Source of the DNA: Alkalihalobacillus sp. LMS39
GTDB taxonomy: Bacteria > Bacillota > Bacilli > Bacillales > Bacillaceae_F
Reading direction: 5' to 3'
Assembly (NCBI RefSeq): GCF_022812285.1
Contig: NZ_CP093300.1
Location: 124,001-188,000 of the forward strand
Length of the DNA: 64,000 bases
In this document: one piece after another, positions 24,662 to 35,004 of the stretch
Numbering within the stretch: the first letter of the stretch is position 1
Layout: each line of letters begins with the position of its first letter
Translations under genes and position numbers: made by a program
The notes under the pieces: generated by a model
Databases searched by the model: none
Told to the model about the DNA's origin: nothing
Seen by the model: only the letters and a program-made list of their open reading frames with translations

Positions 24662-25956
24662 TGTTTCGAACGATATCTAATATTATGCGTGTCAGTGATT
24701 TGCGTAAAAAAGTTATTTTTACATTACTAATGCTCGTTGTATTTCGTATCGGAAGCTTTATACCTGTACCCGGTTCAAACCGTGATGTACTTCAGTTCCA
24801 AGACGAAGTGAGTGCATTTGGCTTAATTAATACGTTCGGTGGTGGAGCACTCGAGAACTACTCGGTTTTCGCCATGGGCATTATGCCTTACATCACCGCT
24901 TCGATTATTGTTCAGTTATTACAAATGGATGTTGTTCCTAAATTTGCAGAATGGGCAAAAGAAGGAGAATCTGGGCGAAAAAAATTAGCTCAGTTTACTC
25001 GTTACGGAACAATTGTGTTAGGGTTTATTCAAGCTCTAGCAATGTCTATTGGTTTTAATAATATTTTCCCTGGGTTAATTCCTAACCCAAGTGTTCCGAA
25101 ATATTTGTTCATTGCGTTAGTATTAACGGCGGGAACTGCATTCTTAATGTGGTTAGGTGAACAAATTACTGCTAAAGGTGTAGGAAACGGGATTTCAATT
25201 ATAATCTTTGCTGGGATTGCTTCTGCAATTCCAACTGCAGTCAACCAATTGTATTTACAGCAAATTCAAGATGCTGGGGATGCATTGTTTTTAAACATTG
25301 TAACCATTGTGCTCTTATTATTAGTTGTATTAGCAATTGTTGTTGGAGTAATTTATGTACAGCAAGCCATTCGTAAAATTCCTGTACAATATGCTAAAAA
25401 GCTTGTTGGTAGAAGTCCAGTAGGTGGTCAGTCAACACACTTACCGATTAAAGTAAATGCCGCTGGGGTTATTCCTGTTATTTTCGCTATGTCCTTATTC
25501 ATATTCCCTGCAACAATCGCTGGTTTCTTCGGTGGAAATGCGGTGTCAGAATGGATATTGCGTTATGTGAATTTACAAGATCCACATCCAATTGGAATGA
25601 CAATTTATGCTTTACTAATCATTGGATTTACCTATTTCTATACATTCATTCAAGTTAACCCTGAACAAATGGCGGAGAACTTGAAAAAGCAAGGTGGTTA
25701 TATCCCTGGCCGAAGACCGGGAAGAGCGACTCAGGAGTTTATCACAACGATCCTATATCGTTTAACGTTTGTAGGTGCGTTGTTCTTAACTGCTGTATCA
25801 ATTGTTCCGTTTTTCTTTACTCAGTTTATGGATCTACCTCCTGCAGTTCAAATTGGCGGAACTGGATTATTAATCGTCGTTGGTGTAGCATTAGATACGA
25901 TGAAACAAATCGAGAGTCAATTAATTAAACGTAGTTATAGAGGTTTTATTAAATAA
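24661..25956 (+). CDS. secY: Preprotein translocase subunit SecY
   Basis: Channel of the Sec translocase, with SecE and SecG, in the cytoplasmic membrane. The product is 431 aa with ten hydrophobic segments, the signature VFRIGSFIPVPG in TM1 and GLINTFGGGALENYSVFAMG near the plug, and the basic cytosolic loop containing KKQGGYIPGRRPGR. It starts at a TAATG overlap with rplO, so it is coupled to ribosomal-protein translation, as in all Bacillus spc operons. Confidence 0.98.
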   Translation: MFRTISNIMRVSDLRKKVIFTLLMLVVFRIGSFIPVPGSNRDVLQFQDEVSAFGLINTFGGGALENYSVFAMGIMPYITASIIVQLLQMDVVPKFAEWAKEGESGRKKLAQFTRYGTIVLGFIQALAMSIGFNNIFPGLIPNPSVPKYLFIALVLTAGTAFLMWLGEQITAKGVGNGISIIIFAGIASAIPTAVNQLYLQQIQDAGDALFLNIVTIVLLLLVVLAIVVGVIYVQQAIRKIPVQYAKKLVGRSPVGGQSTHLPIKVNAAGVIPVIFAMSLFIFPATIAGFFGGNAVSEWILRYVNLQDPHPIGMTIYALLIIGFTYFYTFIQVNPEQMAENLKKQGGYIPGRRPGRATQEFITTILYRLTFVGALFLTAVSIVPFFFTQFMDLPPAVQIGGTGLLIVVGVALDTMKQIESQLIKRSYRGFIK

Positions 25957-25963
25957 TTAATAA

Positions 25964-27414
<1,451 letters not shown>

Positions 27415-27432
27415 ATGTAGGTGGTAGCTATT

Positions 27433-27741
27433 ATGATAGATCCTGATTCGGGACCTCATTTAGGTCAGGTTGTCGAGATTTTAAAGGGTCGAGATAAAGA
27501 GCAGTTTTGCGTTGTTGTTCGAATTGACAGCCCTCGCTTTGTATATATAGCCGATGGAGATAAGCGAAAGTATGACCGTGCTAAACGGAAAAATGTACTT
27601 CATCTTAACCTTATCGATTATATATCAAGTGAAGTCAAAGAAAGCATCGAAGAAACTGGTCGTGTTACCAATGGAAAGTTGAGATATGCCTTGCAAAAAT
27701 TTTTAGAACAACAAAATCATTTGCTGAAGGAAGGAGAGTAA
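27433..27741 (+). CDS. KOW-domain RNA-binding protein (L14e-like)
   Basis: 102-aa protein starting [24 protein letters not shown]. The N-terminal part looks like a KOW motif ([21 protein letters not shown]), related to the archaeal and eukaryotic L14e/L6e domain. Genes of this kind occur between map and infA in Bacillus, and the function is unknown, probably RNA binding in translation. I prefer ATG 27433, 8 nt after AGGTGG (27419-27424), to the GTG at 27421, which lies within that sequence. It ends 4 nt before infA. Confidence 0.85.
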   Translation: MIDPDSGPHLGQVVEILKGRDKEQFCVVVRIDSPRFVYIADGDKRKYDRAKRKNVLHLNLIDYISSEVKESIEETGRVTNGKLRYALQKFLEQQNHLLKEGE

Positions 27742-27745
27742 ATTC

Positions 27746-27964
27746 ATGGCGAAAGAAGATGTAATTGAAGTTGAAGGTACTGTTATAGAGCCACTGCCAA
27801 ACGCGATGTTTCGAGTTGAGCTTGAGAATGGGCATAAGGTGTTAGCCCATGTATCCGGAAAAATTCGCATGCATTTTATTCGTATTCTTCCAGGAGATAA
27901 AGTAACGGTTGAGTTATCACCGTATGACTTAACACGTGGTCGAATTACGTATCGATATAAATAA
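27746..27964 (+). CDS. infA: Translation initiation factor IF-1
   Basis: Occupies the A site during initiation. The product is 72 aa ([22 protein letters not shown]...) with the OB-fold segments [19 protein letters not shown] and [12 protein letters not shown]; the length is exact for the family. GAAGGAGAG at the end of the KOW gene precedes ATG 27746. Confidence 0.98.
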   Translation: MAKEDVIEVEGTVIEPLPNAMFRVELENGHKVLAHVSGKIRMHFIRILPGDKVTVELSPYDLTRGRITYRYK

Positions 27965-27971
27965 GATTAGA

Positions 27972-28162
<191 letters not shown>

Positions 28163-28183
28163 TATAAAGGAGGTGCTTACGTA

Positions 28184-28549
28184 ATGGCACGTATTTCAGG
28201 TGTCGACATCCCTCGTGATAAACGAGTTGTTGTCTCATTAACATACATCTATGGTGTAGGTAAACAAAGATCTGCTGAAATTCTAGCGAAAGCAGGAGTT
28301 TCCGAAGATACTCGTGTTCGTGATTTAACAGAGGAAGAGTTAAACAAAATCCGTGAAGTTATCGATGCATACCGTGTTGAAGGTGATCTTCGTCGTGAGA
28401 TTTCTCTTAACATCAAACGTTTAATCGAAATCGGTTCTTATCGTGGTATCCGTCATCGTCGCGGCTTACCAGTTCGTGGACAAAATTCAAAAAACAATGC
28501 TCGTACTCGTAAAGGTCCTCGTCGTACAGTAGCAAATAAGAAGAAGTAA
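28184..28549 (+). CDS. rpsM: 30S ribosomal protein S13
   Basis: 30S head protein that touches the P-site tRNA and bridges to L5. The product is 121 aa ([22 protein letters not shown]...) with a helix-hairpin-helix-like N-terminal domain and the basic C-terminal tail [26 protein letters not shown] precedes ATG 28184. Confidence 0.98.
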   Translation: MARISGVDIPRDKRVVVSLTYIYGVGKQRSAEILAKAGVSEDTRVRDLTEEELNKIREVIDAYRVEGDLRREISLNIKRLIEIGSYRGIRHRRGLPVRGQNSKNNARTRKGPRRTVANKKK

Positions 28550-28563
28550 AGGAGGTAACGTAA

Positions 28564-28956
28564 ATGGCTAAAAGAACTAACACACGTACAAAACGTCGTC
28601 AACGTAAAAATGTCGATAGTGGCATCGCTCATATCAAATCTACATTTAACAACACGATCGTAACAATTACTGACGTACATGGTAACGCAATTTCATGGGC
28701 AAGTGCTGGAAACTTAGGTTTCAAAGGTTCTCGTAAATCTACTCCGTTTGCTGCACAAATGGCGGCAGAAGCTGCTGGTAAAACAGCAATGGAACACGGA
28801 ATGAAAACAGTTGAAGTTTCTGTTAAAGGACCTGGAGCTGGACGTGAGGCAGCAATTCGCTCACTTCAAGCGGTTGGCTTAGAAGTTAACATGATTAAAG
28901 ACGTTACTCCTGTACCTCATAATGGTTGCCGTCCGCCAAAACGTCGTAGAGTGTAA
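28564..28956 (+). CDS. rpsK: 30S ribosomal protein S11
   Basis: Platform protein near the mRNA exit and Shine-Dalgarno helix. The product is 130 aa ([20 protein letters not shown]...) with the signature [20 protein letters not shown] and the C-terminal [23 protein letters not shown] precedes ATG 28564. A 193-nt leader follows before rpoA. Confidence 0.98.
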   Translation: MAKRTNTRTKRRQRKNVDSGIAHIKSTFNNTIVTITDVHGNAISWASAGNLGFKGSRKSTPFAAQMAAEAAGKTAMEHGMKTVEVSVKGPGAGREAAIRSLQAVGLEVNMIKDVTPVPHNGCRPPKRRRV

Positions 28957-28959
28957 AAG

Positions 28960-29149
28960 AAATCAAAAGGATTGAATAGATTTCCTTAAAGTGTCAATAA
29001 TGGGTTAAGACGAGATTTCCCTGTGAAACGGTTCTTACAAGTTATTGACTGTTTAGGTTGTATACGTTCGGAACTGCCTAATGGGGGATTCCGGTCAGGC
29101 AAGAAAAGAAGTCTACCGGAATTCGACGTTTTGAAGGAGGGTTTGTTGA
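28960..29149 (+). other. Structured spacer before rpoA
   Basis: 193 nt without a gene. ATTCCGGT (29088-29095) is a perfect inverted match to ACCGGAAT (29115-29122), and GCCT/AGGC around 29077-29100 can pair across it. The last part, GAAGGAGGG, is the rpoA ribosome-binding site. This is long for a spacer in the superoperon, so a regulatory leader for rpoA-rplQ is plausible. I see no promoter of good quality in it. Confidence 0.45.
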
Positions 29150-30094
29150 ATGATAGAAATAGAAAAGCCAAATATTGAAACGGTTGAGATTAGTGAAGAT
29201 GCAAAATATGGTAAGTTCGTTGTTGAACCACTTGAGCGCGGGTATGGTACAACTTTAGGTAATTCGCTACGTCGTATCCTTTTATCTTCATTACCAGGGG
29301 CAGCTGTAACATCTGTACAAATTGATGGAGTGTTGCATGAGTTCTCTACAATTGAAGGTGTTGTAGAAGATGTAACAACAATTATCCTCAATTTAAAGCA
29401 GCTTGCTTTAAAAATATATTCTGATGAACAAAAAACATTAGAAATTGACATGCAAGGTGAAGGACCTGTTACTGCAGGAGATTTAACTCATGACAGTGAT
29501 GTGGACGTGCTGAATCCTGATCTTCATATTGCTACATTAGCAAGTGGTGGTCGTTTGCACCTACGAATTAATGCAAAGCGTGGTCGAGGCTATGTTCCTG
29601 CTGAAGGAAATAAGTCTGAAGAGTTACCGATTGGTGTCATTCCAATTGACTCGATTTTCACACCAGTCTCACGCGTAAACTATCAAGTAGAAAACACTCG
29701 TGTTGGCCAAATTACAAACTATGATAAACTAACCCTGGATGTTTGGACTGACGGAAGCATTCGCCCAGAAGAGGCTGTTTCTCTTGGAGCAAAAATTTTA
29801 ACTGAGCATTTAAATATTTTCGTTGGCTTAACGGATCAAGCTCAAAATGCTGAAATTATGGTAGAAAAAGAAGAAGACCAGAAGGAAAAAGTTCTGGAAA
29901 TGACAATCGAAGAATTAGATTTGTCTGTTCGTTCTTACAACTGCCTGAAGCGCGCCGGTATAAATACCGTGCAAGAGCTGACTCATAAGTCTGAAGAAGA
30001 TATGATGAAAGTTCGTAACTTAGGACGTAAATCACTTGAAGAAGTTCAAGAAAAGCTTGGTGAACTCGGTTTAGGATTACGTAAAGAAGACTAA
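29150..30094 (+). CDS. rpoA: DNA-directed RNA polymerase subunit alpha
   Basis: Dimerises to nucleate RNA polymerase assembly, and its C-terminal domain contacts UP elements and activators. The product is 314 aa. The N-terminal domain holds [20 protein letters not shown]; a flexible acidic linker (about 225-245) leads to the C-terminal domain with [20 protein letters not shown] and [25 protein letters not shown] precedes ATG 29150. Confidence 0.98.
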   Translation: MIEIEKPNIETVEISEDAKYGKFVVEPLERGYGTTLGNSLRRILLSSLPGAAVTSVQIDGVLHEFSTIEGVVEDVTTIILNLKQLALKIYSDEQKTLEIDMQGEGPVTAGDLTHDSDVDVLNPDLHIATLASGGRLHLRINAKRGRGYVPAEGNKSEELPIGVIPIDSIFTPVSRVNYQVENTRVGQITNYDKLTLDVWTDGSIRPEEAVSLGAKILTEHLNIFVGLTDQAQNAEIMVEKEEDQKEKVLEMTIEELDLSVRSYNCLKRAGINTVQELTHKSEEDMMKVRNLGRKSLEEVQEKLGELGLGLRKED

Positions 30095-30119
30095 CTAGCA
30101 GCAAAGGAGGGAATCTCAT

Positions 30120-30482
30120 ATGGCATATGCAAAATTAGGACGTGACAGTGCTGGTCGTAAAGCATTGTTCCGTGATTTAGCTACAGATTTAATCATCAAT
30201 GAAAAAATCGAAACGACTGAAGCAAAAGCGAAAGAGCTTCGTTCAATCGTGGAGAAATTAATTACGCTTGGAAAACGTGGAGACCTACATGCACGTCGTC
30301 AAGTGGCTTCATTTGTACGTCGTGAAGTAGCAGACGAGGAATCAGGACAAGATGCAATCCAAAAGTTATTCAGTGATATTGCACCTCGTTATGAAGAACG
30401 TCAAGGTGGATACACACGTATTCTTAAAGTTGGCCCTCGTCGTGGAGACGGCGCGCCGATGGTAATTATTGAATTAGTGTAA
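30120..30482 (+). CDS. rplQ: 50S ribosomal protein L17
   Basis: Exit-tunnel-side 50S protein. The product is 120 aa ([21 protein letters not shown]...) with [30 protein letters not shown] precedes ATG 30120. Last gene of the alpha operon, followed by a terminator. Confidence 0.98.
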   Translation: MAYAKLGRDSAGRKALFRDLATDLIINEKIETTEAKAKELRSIVEKLITLGKRGDLHARRQVASFVRREVADEESGQDAIQKLFSDIAPRYEERQGGYTRILKVGPRRGDGAPMVIIELV

Positions 30483-30507
30483 CAGCAAGAGTCAAACTCT
30501 AACGACT

Positions 30508-30558
30508 AAGGGCGCGACAGATCCGAGCTACAGCTCTGACTCTGAGGGCCCTTTTTTG
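30508..30558 (+). terminator. Terminator after rplQ
   Basis: AAGGGC (30508-30513) pairs with GCCCTT (30548-30553) and is followed by T's. An inner GAGC/GCTC hairpin fills the loop, and GAGTC (30489-30493)/GACTC may extend it. It ends the alpha operon, probably with some read-through into ecfA1. Confidence 0.75.
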
Positions 30559-30597
30559 TTTGGTCTTATACTATTAGAGAAGTGGGGTTGGGTTATT

Positions 30598-31437
30598 ATG
30601 AAAGAAGTAATAGTAATCGAAAATCTGAGCTTTACATATGAAGGCGCCGAACAACCTGCACTTCAAGATATTTCTCTATCTGTGACTGAAGGAGAATGGA
30701 TTGCCATTACGGGTCACAATGGATCGGGAAAGTCGACTTTAGCGAAACTACTAAATGGATTATATATTCCTTCTAGCGGTAAGGTTATCGTCGACGGCTT
30801 TTCAACAAACGAAGTCGACAATGTATGGGAAGTACGTCAAAGAGTAGGGGTGGTTTTTCAAAACCCTGAAAATCAATTTGTGGCAACAACTGTTAGAGAT
30901 GATATTGCTTTTGGGTTAGAAAATTTAGGGTTTGCCCCAAGTGAAATGGAAGCTCTCATTGTTGAAAGTGCAAAACGAGTAAAAGTCGAACAGTTGTTAC
31001 TGAAAGAACCACACCACTTATCTGGTGGTCAAAAACAACGAGTGGCAATTGCGGGAATCATAGCAGTGAAACCAAAGGTTATGGTCTTTGACGAGGCGAC
31101 ATCTATGCTAGATCCCATAGGGAGAAGAGAGATAATTTCGTCGATTCAACAATTACACCAACAAGAGAAATTAACGATTATCTCGATTACGCATGATCTG
31201 TCAGAAGCAATACTAGCAGATCGGATGATTGTTTTGGAAGAAGGAAACATAGTAGTCCAAGGAAAGCCAAAAGATATATTTAAACAACATGACATAGTAA
31301 GAAACGTTGGTTTAGAATTACCTTTTCTAATCGAGCTGCAAGAAGAGTTAATACAAAGGGGGCTTCCTCTTTCAGGACAAAGTATGACAGAAGAAGAGTT
31401 GGTGAGTGAGCTATGGACATTCGTGCAGAAAAAGTAA
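30598..31437 (+). CDS. ecfA1: ECF transporter ATPase A1
   Basis: ATP-binding subunit of the shared energising module of energy-coupling-factor vitamin and metal transporters. The product is 279 aa with Walker A GHNGSGKST, Q-loop VFQNPENQF, signature LSGGQKQR, Walker B VMVFDEATSMLD and switch His in SITHD. ATG 30598 has only a weak GGGG-type Shine-Dalgarno sequence. It overlaps ecfA2 by 25 nt. Substrate-binding S components are encoded elsewhere. Confidence 0.95.
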   Translation: MKEVIVIENLSFTYEGAEQPALQDISLSVTEGEWIAITGHNGSGKSTLAKLLNGLYIPSSGKVIVDGFSTNEVDNVWEVRQRVGVVFQNPENQFVATTVRDDIAFGLENLGFAPSEMEALIVESAKRVKVEQLLLKEPHHLSGGQKQRVAIAGIIAVKPKVMVFDEATSMLDPIGRREIISSIQQLHQQEKLTIISITHDLSEAILADRMIVLEEGNIVVQGKPKDIFKQHDIVRNVGLELPFLIELQEELIQRGLPLSGQSMTEEELVSELWTFVQKK

Positions 31438-32282
31438 CTTATGAATATATGCCAGGAACTCCTTTTGCACATTGTGCATTACGCGATATTTCGATTACGA
31501 TTCCTTCCAAATCCTATACCGCCATTATTGGACAAACTGGGTCGGGTAAATCAACATTAGTCCAACATTTTAACGGCTTATTGACGCCAACAAAAGGTGA
31601 AATCATAGTTGGTGATCGAACGATTTATTCAACAAAGAAAAATAAGCATTTAAAAGAACTTAGACAAAAAGTAGGGTTAGTATTCCAATATCCTGAACAT
31701 CAATTATTTGAGGAAACGGTAGAAAAAGACATTTGTTTTGGTCCGCTGAATTTTGGTGTCCCGATAGAAAAAGCAAAAAAACGAGCTCGCATATGGCTAC
31801 ATAGAGTTGGTTTGTCTGACGACTTTCTAGACCGTTCACCGTTTGAATTAAGTGGTGGCCAAATGAGGCGTGTAGCCATCGCTGGAGTACTAGCGATGGA
31901 TCCAGAGGTATTAATTGTTGATGAGCCTACAGCAGGGCTTGACCCAAAAGGGAGAAAAGACATGATGGAGCTGTTTTCCATGTTAAACAAAGAACATGGG
32001 AAGACAGTAATTCTTGTTACTCATAATATGCTAGATGCGGCCTTGTTTGCAGATCAAATTATTGTGATGAAAGATGGTATGGTGACCGCAAACGGAAGTC
32101 CTACGGAAATATTTAAGCAGCGAGAGAAACTAATAGAGTTGGGGTTGGATTTGCCAGGACCTGTTCAATTTCTGTATGCATTAAGTCAAAGATTGAATCA
32201 AGAAATGCCGCCCGTGGCGTTCTCAGTTAAAGAAGTGGCAGAACAAGTTACGGCGATGTTACATAAAGAAAGGTTGACGTAA
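31413..32282 (+). CDS. ecfA2: ECF transporter ATPase A2
   Basis: Partner ATPase of EcfA1. The product is 289 aa with Walker [11 protein letters not shown]-loop [10 protein letters not shown], signature LSGGQMRR, Walker [13 protein letters not shown] and VTHNM. The RR variant of the signature is typical for EcfA2. The start ATG lies inside the ecfA1 3' end in a different frame, preceded by GGTGAGTGAG, so translation is coupled. Confidence 0.95.
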   Translation: MDIRAEKVTYEYMPGTPFAHCALRDISITIPSKSYTAIIGQTGSGKSTLVQHFNGLLTPTKGEIIVGDRTIYSTKKNKHLKELRQKVGLVFQYPEHQLFEETVEKDICFGPLNFGVPIEKAKKRARIWLHRVGLSDDFLDRSPFELSGGQMRRVAIAGVLAMDPEVLIVDEPTAGLDPKGRKDMMELFSMLNKEHGKTVILVTHNMLDAALFADQIIVMKDGMVTANGSPTEIFKQREKLIELGLDLPGPVQFLYALSQRLNQEMPPVAFSVKEVAEQVTAMLHKERLT

Positions 32283-32283
32283 C

Positions 32284-33081
32284 ATGTTTTCGCACGTCAT
32301 TATTGGTCAATATGTAGATGGACAGTCTTATTTACACCGCTTAGATCCTAGGTCAAAGCTACTCGCAATCTTATTTTTTATTATTATTATTTTTCTAGCA
32401 AACAATTGGACGACATACATTATGATATCGGCTATCGCCATTGCACTTGTTCTCTTATCCCGGGTATCTCTTCGGTTTATATACAAGGGGTTAAAGCCTG
32501 TTTTTTTTCTTTTAGTTTTTACACTTGTAGTCCATGTCATTATAAATAAAGAAGGGGCAATCGTTTATGAATGGGGCCCCCTTGCTGTATATGAAGGCGG
32601 TATTACAAATGGTGTTTTTATATGTATTCGCTTGCTTGTGATTTTCTTACTCACGTCGTTACTGACGTTAACAACACCACCTCTCGATTTAACGGACGGT
32701 TTAGAAAGCCTTTTACGCCCATTTAAACGGGTCGGTGTCCCTGCTCATGAGCTAGCATTGATGATGTCAATTTCTTTGCGCTTTATTCCAACATTACTGC
32801 AAGAAACGGAAAAAATTATGAAAGCACAAATGGCTCGAGGTGTTGATTTTAAATCGGGTCCGATTACACAACGGGTGAAAGCTATTTTTCCACTTCTTAT
32901 TCCTCTTTTTATTCATTCCTTTAAGCGTGCTGACGATTTAGCAACTGCCATGGAATCGAGAGGATACCGTGGCGGGGAAGGGCGAACAAAAATAAGAGTA
33001 CTGCAATGGAAAGGCAAGGATACTTCCGTATTTATTGTTATCCCATTAATAGCCATTGGTTTATTATTGTTGCGATCATAA
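32284..33081 (+). CDS. ecfT: ECF transporter transmembrane subunit T
   Basis: Membrane coupling subunit of the ECF module. The product is 265 aa, with several hydrophobic segments (for example [17 protein letters not shown]) and the two short Ala/Ser-Arg-Gly coupling motifs, MARGVDF and MESRGYRGG, that fit grooves of EcfA1/EcfA2. Starts one base after the ecfA2 stop. Fourth-gene position before truA matches B. subtilis. Confidence 0.95.
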   Translation: MFSHVIIGQYVDGQSYLHRLDPRSKLLAILFFIIIIFLANNWTTYIMISAIAIALVLLSRVSLRFIYKGLKPVFFLLVFTLVVHVIINKEGAIVYEWGPLAVYEGGITNGVFICIRLLVIFLLTSLLTLTTPPLDLTDGLESLLRPFKRVGVPAHELALMMSISLRFIPTLLQETEKIMKAQMARGVDFKSGPITQRVKAIFPLLIPLFIHSFKRADDLATAMESRGYRGGEGRTKIRVLQWKGKDTSVFIVIPLIAIGLLLLRS

Positions 33082-33109
33082 TGTTTAATAAATGGAAAAA
33101 GGAGGGATA

Positions 33110-33853
33110 ATGGTGAAAAGAATAAAATGCATTGTTTCTTATGATGGCAGTGAATTTTCAGGTTTTCAAATTCAACCGAATAAACGAACTGTCCAAGGTG
33201 AACTAGAAGCAGCCTTACGGAAGGTCCATAAAGGGCAAGACGTGTCAATTTTTGGTTCAGGGCGTACTGACGCTGGCGTGCATGCCCAAGGACAAGTCAT
33301 TCATTTTGATACTCCTTTGCTGGCTATTCATGAAGAACGGTGGCCACGTGCACTTCGGTCTTTGCTGCCTGATGATATTTGTATTCTAGAGGCAGAGGAA
33401 GTCACACAATCGTTTCATGCTCGGTTTGATGTGAAAACAAAAGAATATCGTTACCGTTTATCATGTACACAAAGAGAAAATGTGTTTCGAAGAAAATATG
33501 TTTTTCATTATCCATATCCTCTACAGCTAGATAAAATGAAAGTTGCGGCAAATGCTCTCGTTGGCACATTTGACTTCACCTCATTTTGTTCCGCTAAAAC
33601 GGTCGTAGGTGATAAAGTAAGAACGATTTATGAGCTAGACTTGATAGAAGAAGGGCATGAATTAGTTATACGTGTTGTCGGCAATGGGTTTTTATATAAT
33701 ATGGTCCGCATCATTGTAGGAACATTGCTAGAAGTCGGACAAGGCAAGAAAGAACCAACCGATATACTAAAAATTATCGAGGCCAAAAGCCGTCATAAGG
33801 CAGGAAAAACAGCACCGAGCCATGGATTGTATTTATGGAAAGTAACATATTAA
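33110..33853 (+). CDS. truA: tRNA pseudouridine(38-40) synthase TruA
   Basis: Converts U38, U39 and U40 of the tRNA anticodon arm to pseudouridine. The product is about 247 aa with the catalytic Asp in [14 protein letters not shown] and the conserved [14 protein letters not shown] and [17 protein letters not shown] (33101-33105) precedes both ATG 33110 (4 nt) and GTG 33113 (7 nt), so the true start may be one codon later. Downstream of the ecf genes as in B. subtilis. Confidence 0.95.
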   Translation: MVKRIKCIVSYDGSEFSGFQIQPNKRTVQGELEAALRKVHKGQDVSIFGSGRTDAGVHAQGQVIHFDTPLLAIHEERWPRALRSLLPDDICILEAEEVTQSFHARFDVKTKEYRYRLSCTQRENVFRRKYVFHYPYPLQLDKMKVAANALVGTFDFTSFCSAKTVVGDKVRTIYELDLIEEGHELVIRVVGNGFLYNMVRIIVGTLLEVGQGKKEPTDILKIIEAKSRHKAGKTAPSHGLYLWKVTY

Positions 33854-33894
33854 AAAAAATATCTTAAACAACGTATCCTAGTGTAACAAAACGG

Positions 33895-33923
33895 TTGACA
33901 TTAAGTTTTATATAGGATATGAT
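33895..33923 (+). promoter_or_regulatory. Sigma-A promoter for rplM-rpsI
   Basis: Perfect TTGACA (33895-33900), 17-nt spacer and TATGAT (33918-33923). About 130 nt upstream of rplM. Confidence 0.85.
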
Positions 33924-33930
33924 GTTAAAT

Positions 33931-34045
33931 GGTATTTCTAAAATAAACCCACTAGCCCCGGGTTTACGGTTAGAGTGTTACTATAGACAATGGAAAATCT
34001 AAATAAAAAATTCAAAAATGAAATGAAACGTTTCGCATAGGAGGG
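33931..34045 (+). promoter_or_regulatory. Ribosomal protein L13 leader
   Basis: Structured 5' leader before rplM. AAACCC (33945-33950) pairs with GGGTTT (33960-33965), followed by the TACGGTTAGAGTG region and a palindrome GAAACGTTTC (34024-34033) near the Shine-Dalgarno sequence. Position and the CACTAGCC ... GGTTTACGG core suggest the Firmicute L13 leader class, thought to allow L13 feedback. Limits are approximate and no covariance search was possible. Confidence 0.65.
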
Positions 34046-34051
34046 AACAAG

Positions 34052-34489
34052 ATGCGTACAACATATATGGCAAAGCCAAACGAAGTTGAACGTAAGTGGT
34101 ATGTAGTTGACGCAGAAGGCCAAACTTTAGGTCGTCTTGCGAGTGAAGTTGCTTCTATCCTTCGTGGTAAACATAAACCAACGTTTACACCACACGTAGA
34201 TACAGGTGATTTCGTAATTATTATTAATGCTTCAAAGATTGTCTTAACAGGTAAGAAGTTAACTGACAAGATTTACTATCGTCACACTAATCATCCAGGT
34301 GGATTAAAACAAACAACAGCTGGAGAAATGTTAAAAAACAAACCTGAAAGAATGCTTGAATTAGCAATCAAAGGAATGTTACCGAAAAATACACTTGGAC
34401 GTAAGCAAGGTATGAAACTTCATGTCTACGCTGGTAGTGAGCATAAACATGAAGCACAAAAGCCAGAAGCTTATGAGCTTCGTGGATAA
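34052..34489 (+). CDS. rplM: 50S ribosomal protein L13
   Basis: Early-assembly 50S protein. The product is 145 aa ([23 protein letters not shown]...) with the signature [29 protein letters not shown] precedes ATG 34052. First gene of the rplM-rpsI unit. Confidence 0.98.
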   Translation: MRTTYMAKPNEVERKWYVVDAEGQTLGRLASEVASILRGKHKPTFTPHVDTGDFVIIINASKIVLTGKKLTDKIYYRHTNHPGGLKQTTAGEMLKNKPERMLELAIKGMLPKNTLGRKQGMKLHVYAGSEHKHEAQKPEAYELRG

Positions 34490-34508
34490 TTAAAAGGAGG
34501 TTATTTTC

Positions 34509-34904
34509 TTGGCACAAGTACAATATTATGGTACTGGTCGTCGTAAGCACTCTGTTGCACGTGTTCGTTTAGTGCCTGGTGACGGTCGTATTGTCATTAA
34601 TAATCGTGAAATCGATACGTATTTTGGTGGAAAAGAAACGTTAAAATTAATCGTTAAGCAACCATTAGTAGAAACAGCGACAGAAGGACAATATGATGTT
34701 CTTGTAAATGTACAAGGTGGAGGATATACTGGTCAAGCTGGTGCTATCCGTCACGGTGTATCAAGAGCTCTATTAGAAGTTGATCCTGAATATCGTGGAT
34801 CATTAAAAGCTGCTGGTTTCTTAACTCGTGATGCTCGTATGAAAGAGCGTAAAAAATACGGTCTTAAAGCAGCGCGTCGTGCACCTCAGTTCTCAAAACG
34901 TTAA
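34509..34904 (+). CDS. rpsI: 30S ribosomal protein S9
   Basis: 30S head protein whose C-terminal tail reaches the P-site tRNA anticodon. The product is 131 aa ([20 protein letters not shown]...) ending in the canonical [17 protein letters not shown]. The start is TTG 34509, 8 nt after AAAAGGAGG. Followed by a strong terminator. Confidence 0.98.
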   Translation: MAQVQYYGTGRRKHSVARVRLVPGDGRIVINNREIDTYFGGKETLKLIVKQPLVETATEGQYDVLVNVQGGGYTGQAGAIRHGVSRALLEVDPEYRGSLKAAGFLTRDARMKERKKYGLKAARRAPQFSKR

Positions 34905-34917
34905 TATGTGTGTATGG

Positions 34918-34953
34918 AAGGCTCTCAAGCTATTTTACTTGGGGGTCTTTTTT
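34918..34953 (+). terminator. Intrinsic terminator after rpsI
   Basis: AAGGCTCTCAAG (34918-34929) pairs along 12 bp, with three G-U pairs, with CTTGGGGGTCTT (34938-34949), followed by T's. Confidence 0.9.
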
Positions 34954-35004
34954 ATTATTTTATTTAGAGGAGAAGTTACCCTATAAAGGGAAGTGTTATA
35001 ATAA

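Noticed and set aside
29044-29065. TTGACT with TATACG in the rpsK-rpoA spacer as an rpoA promoter
   Set aside because: The boxes are only about 10 nt apart, too close for sigma-A.
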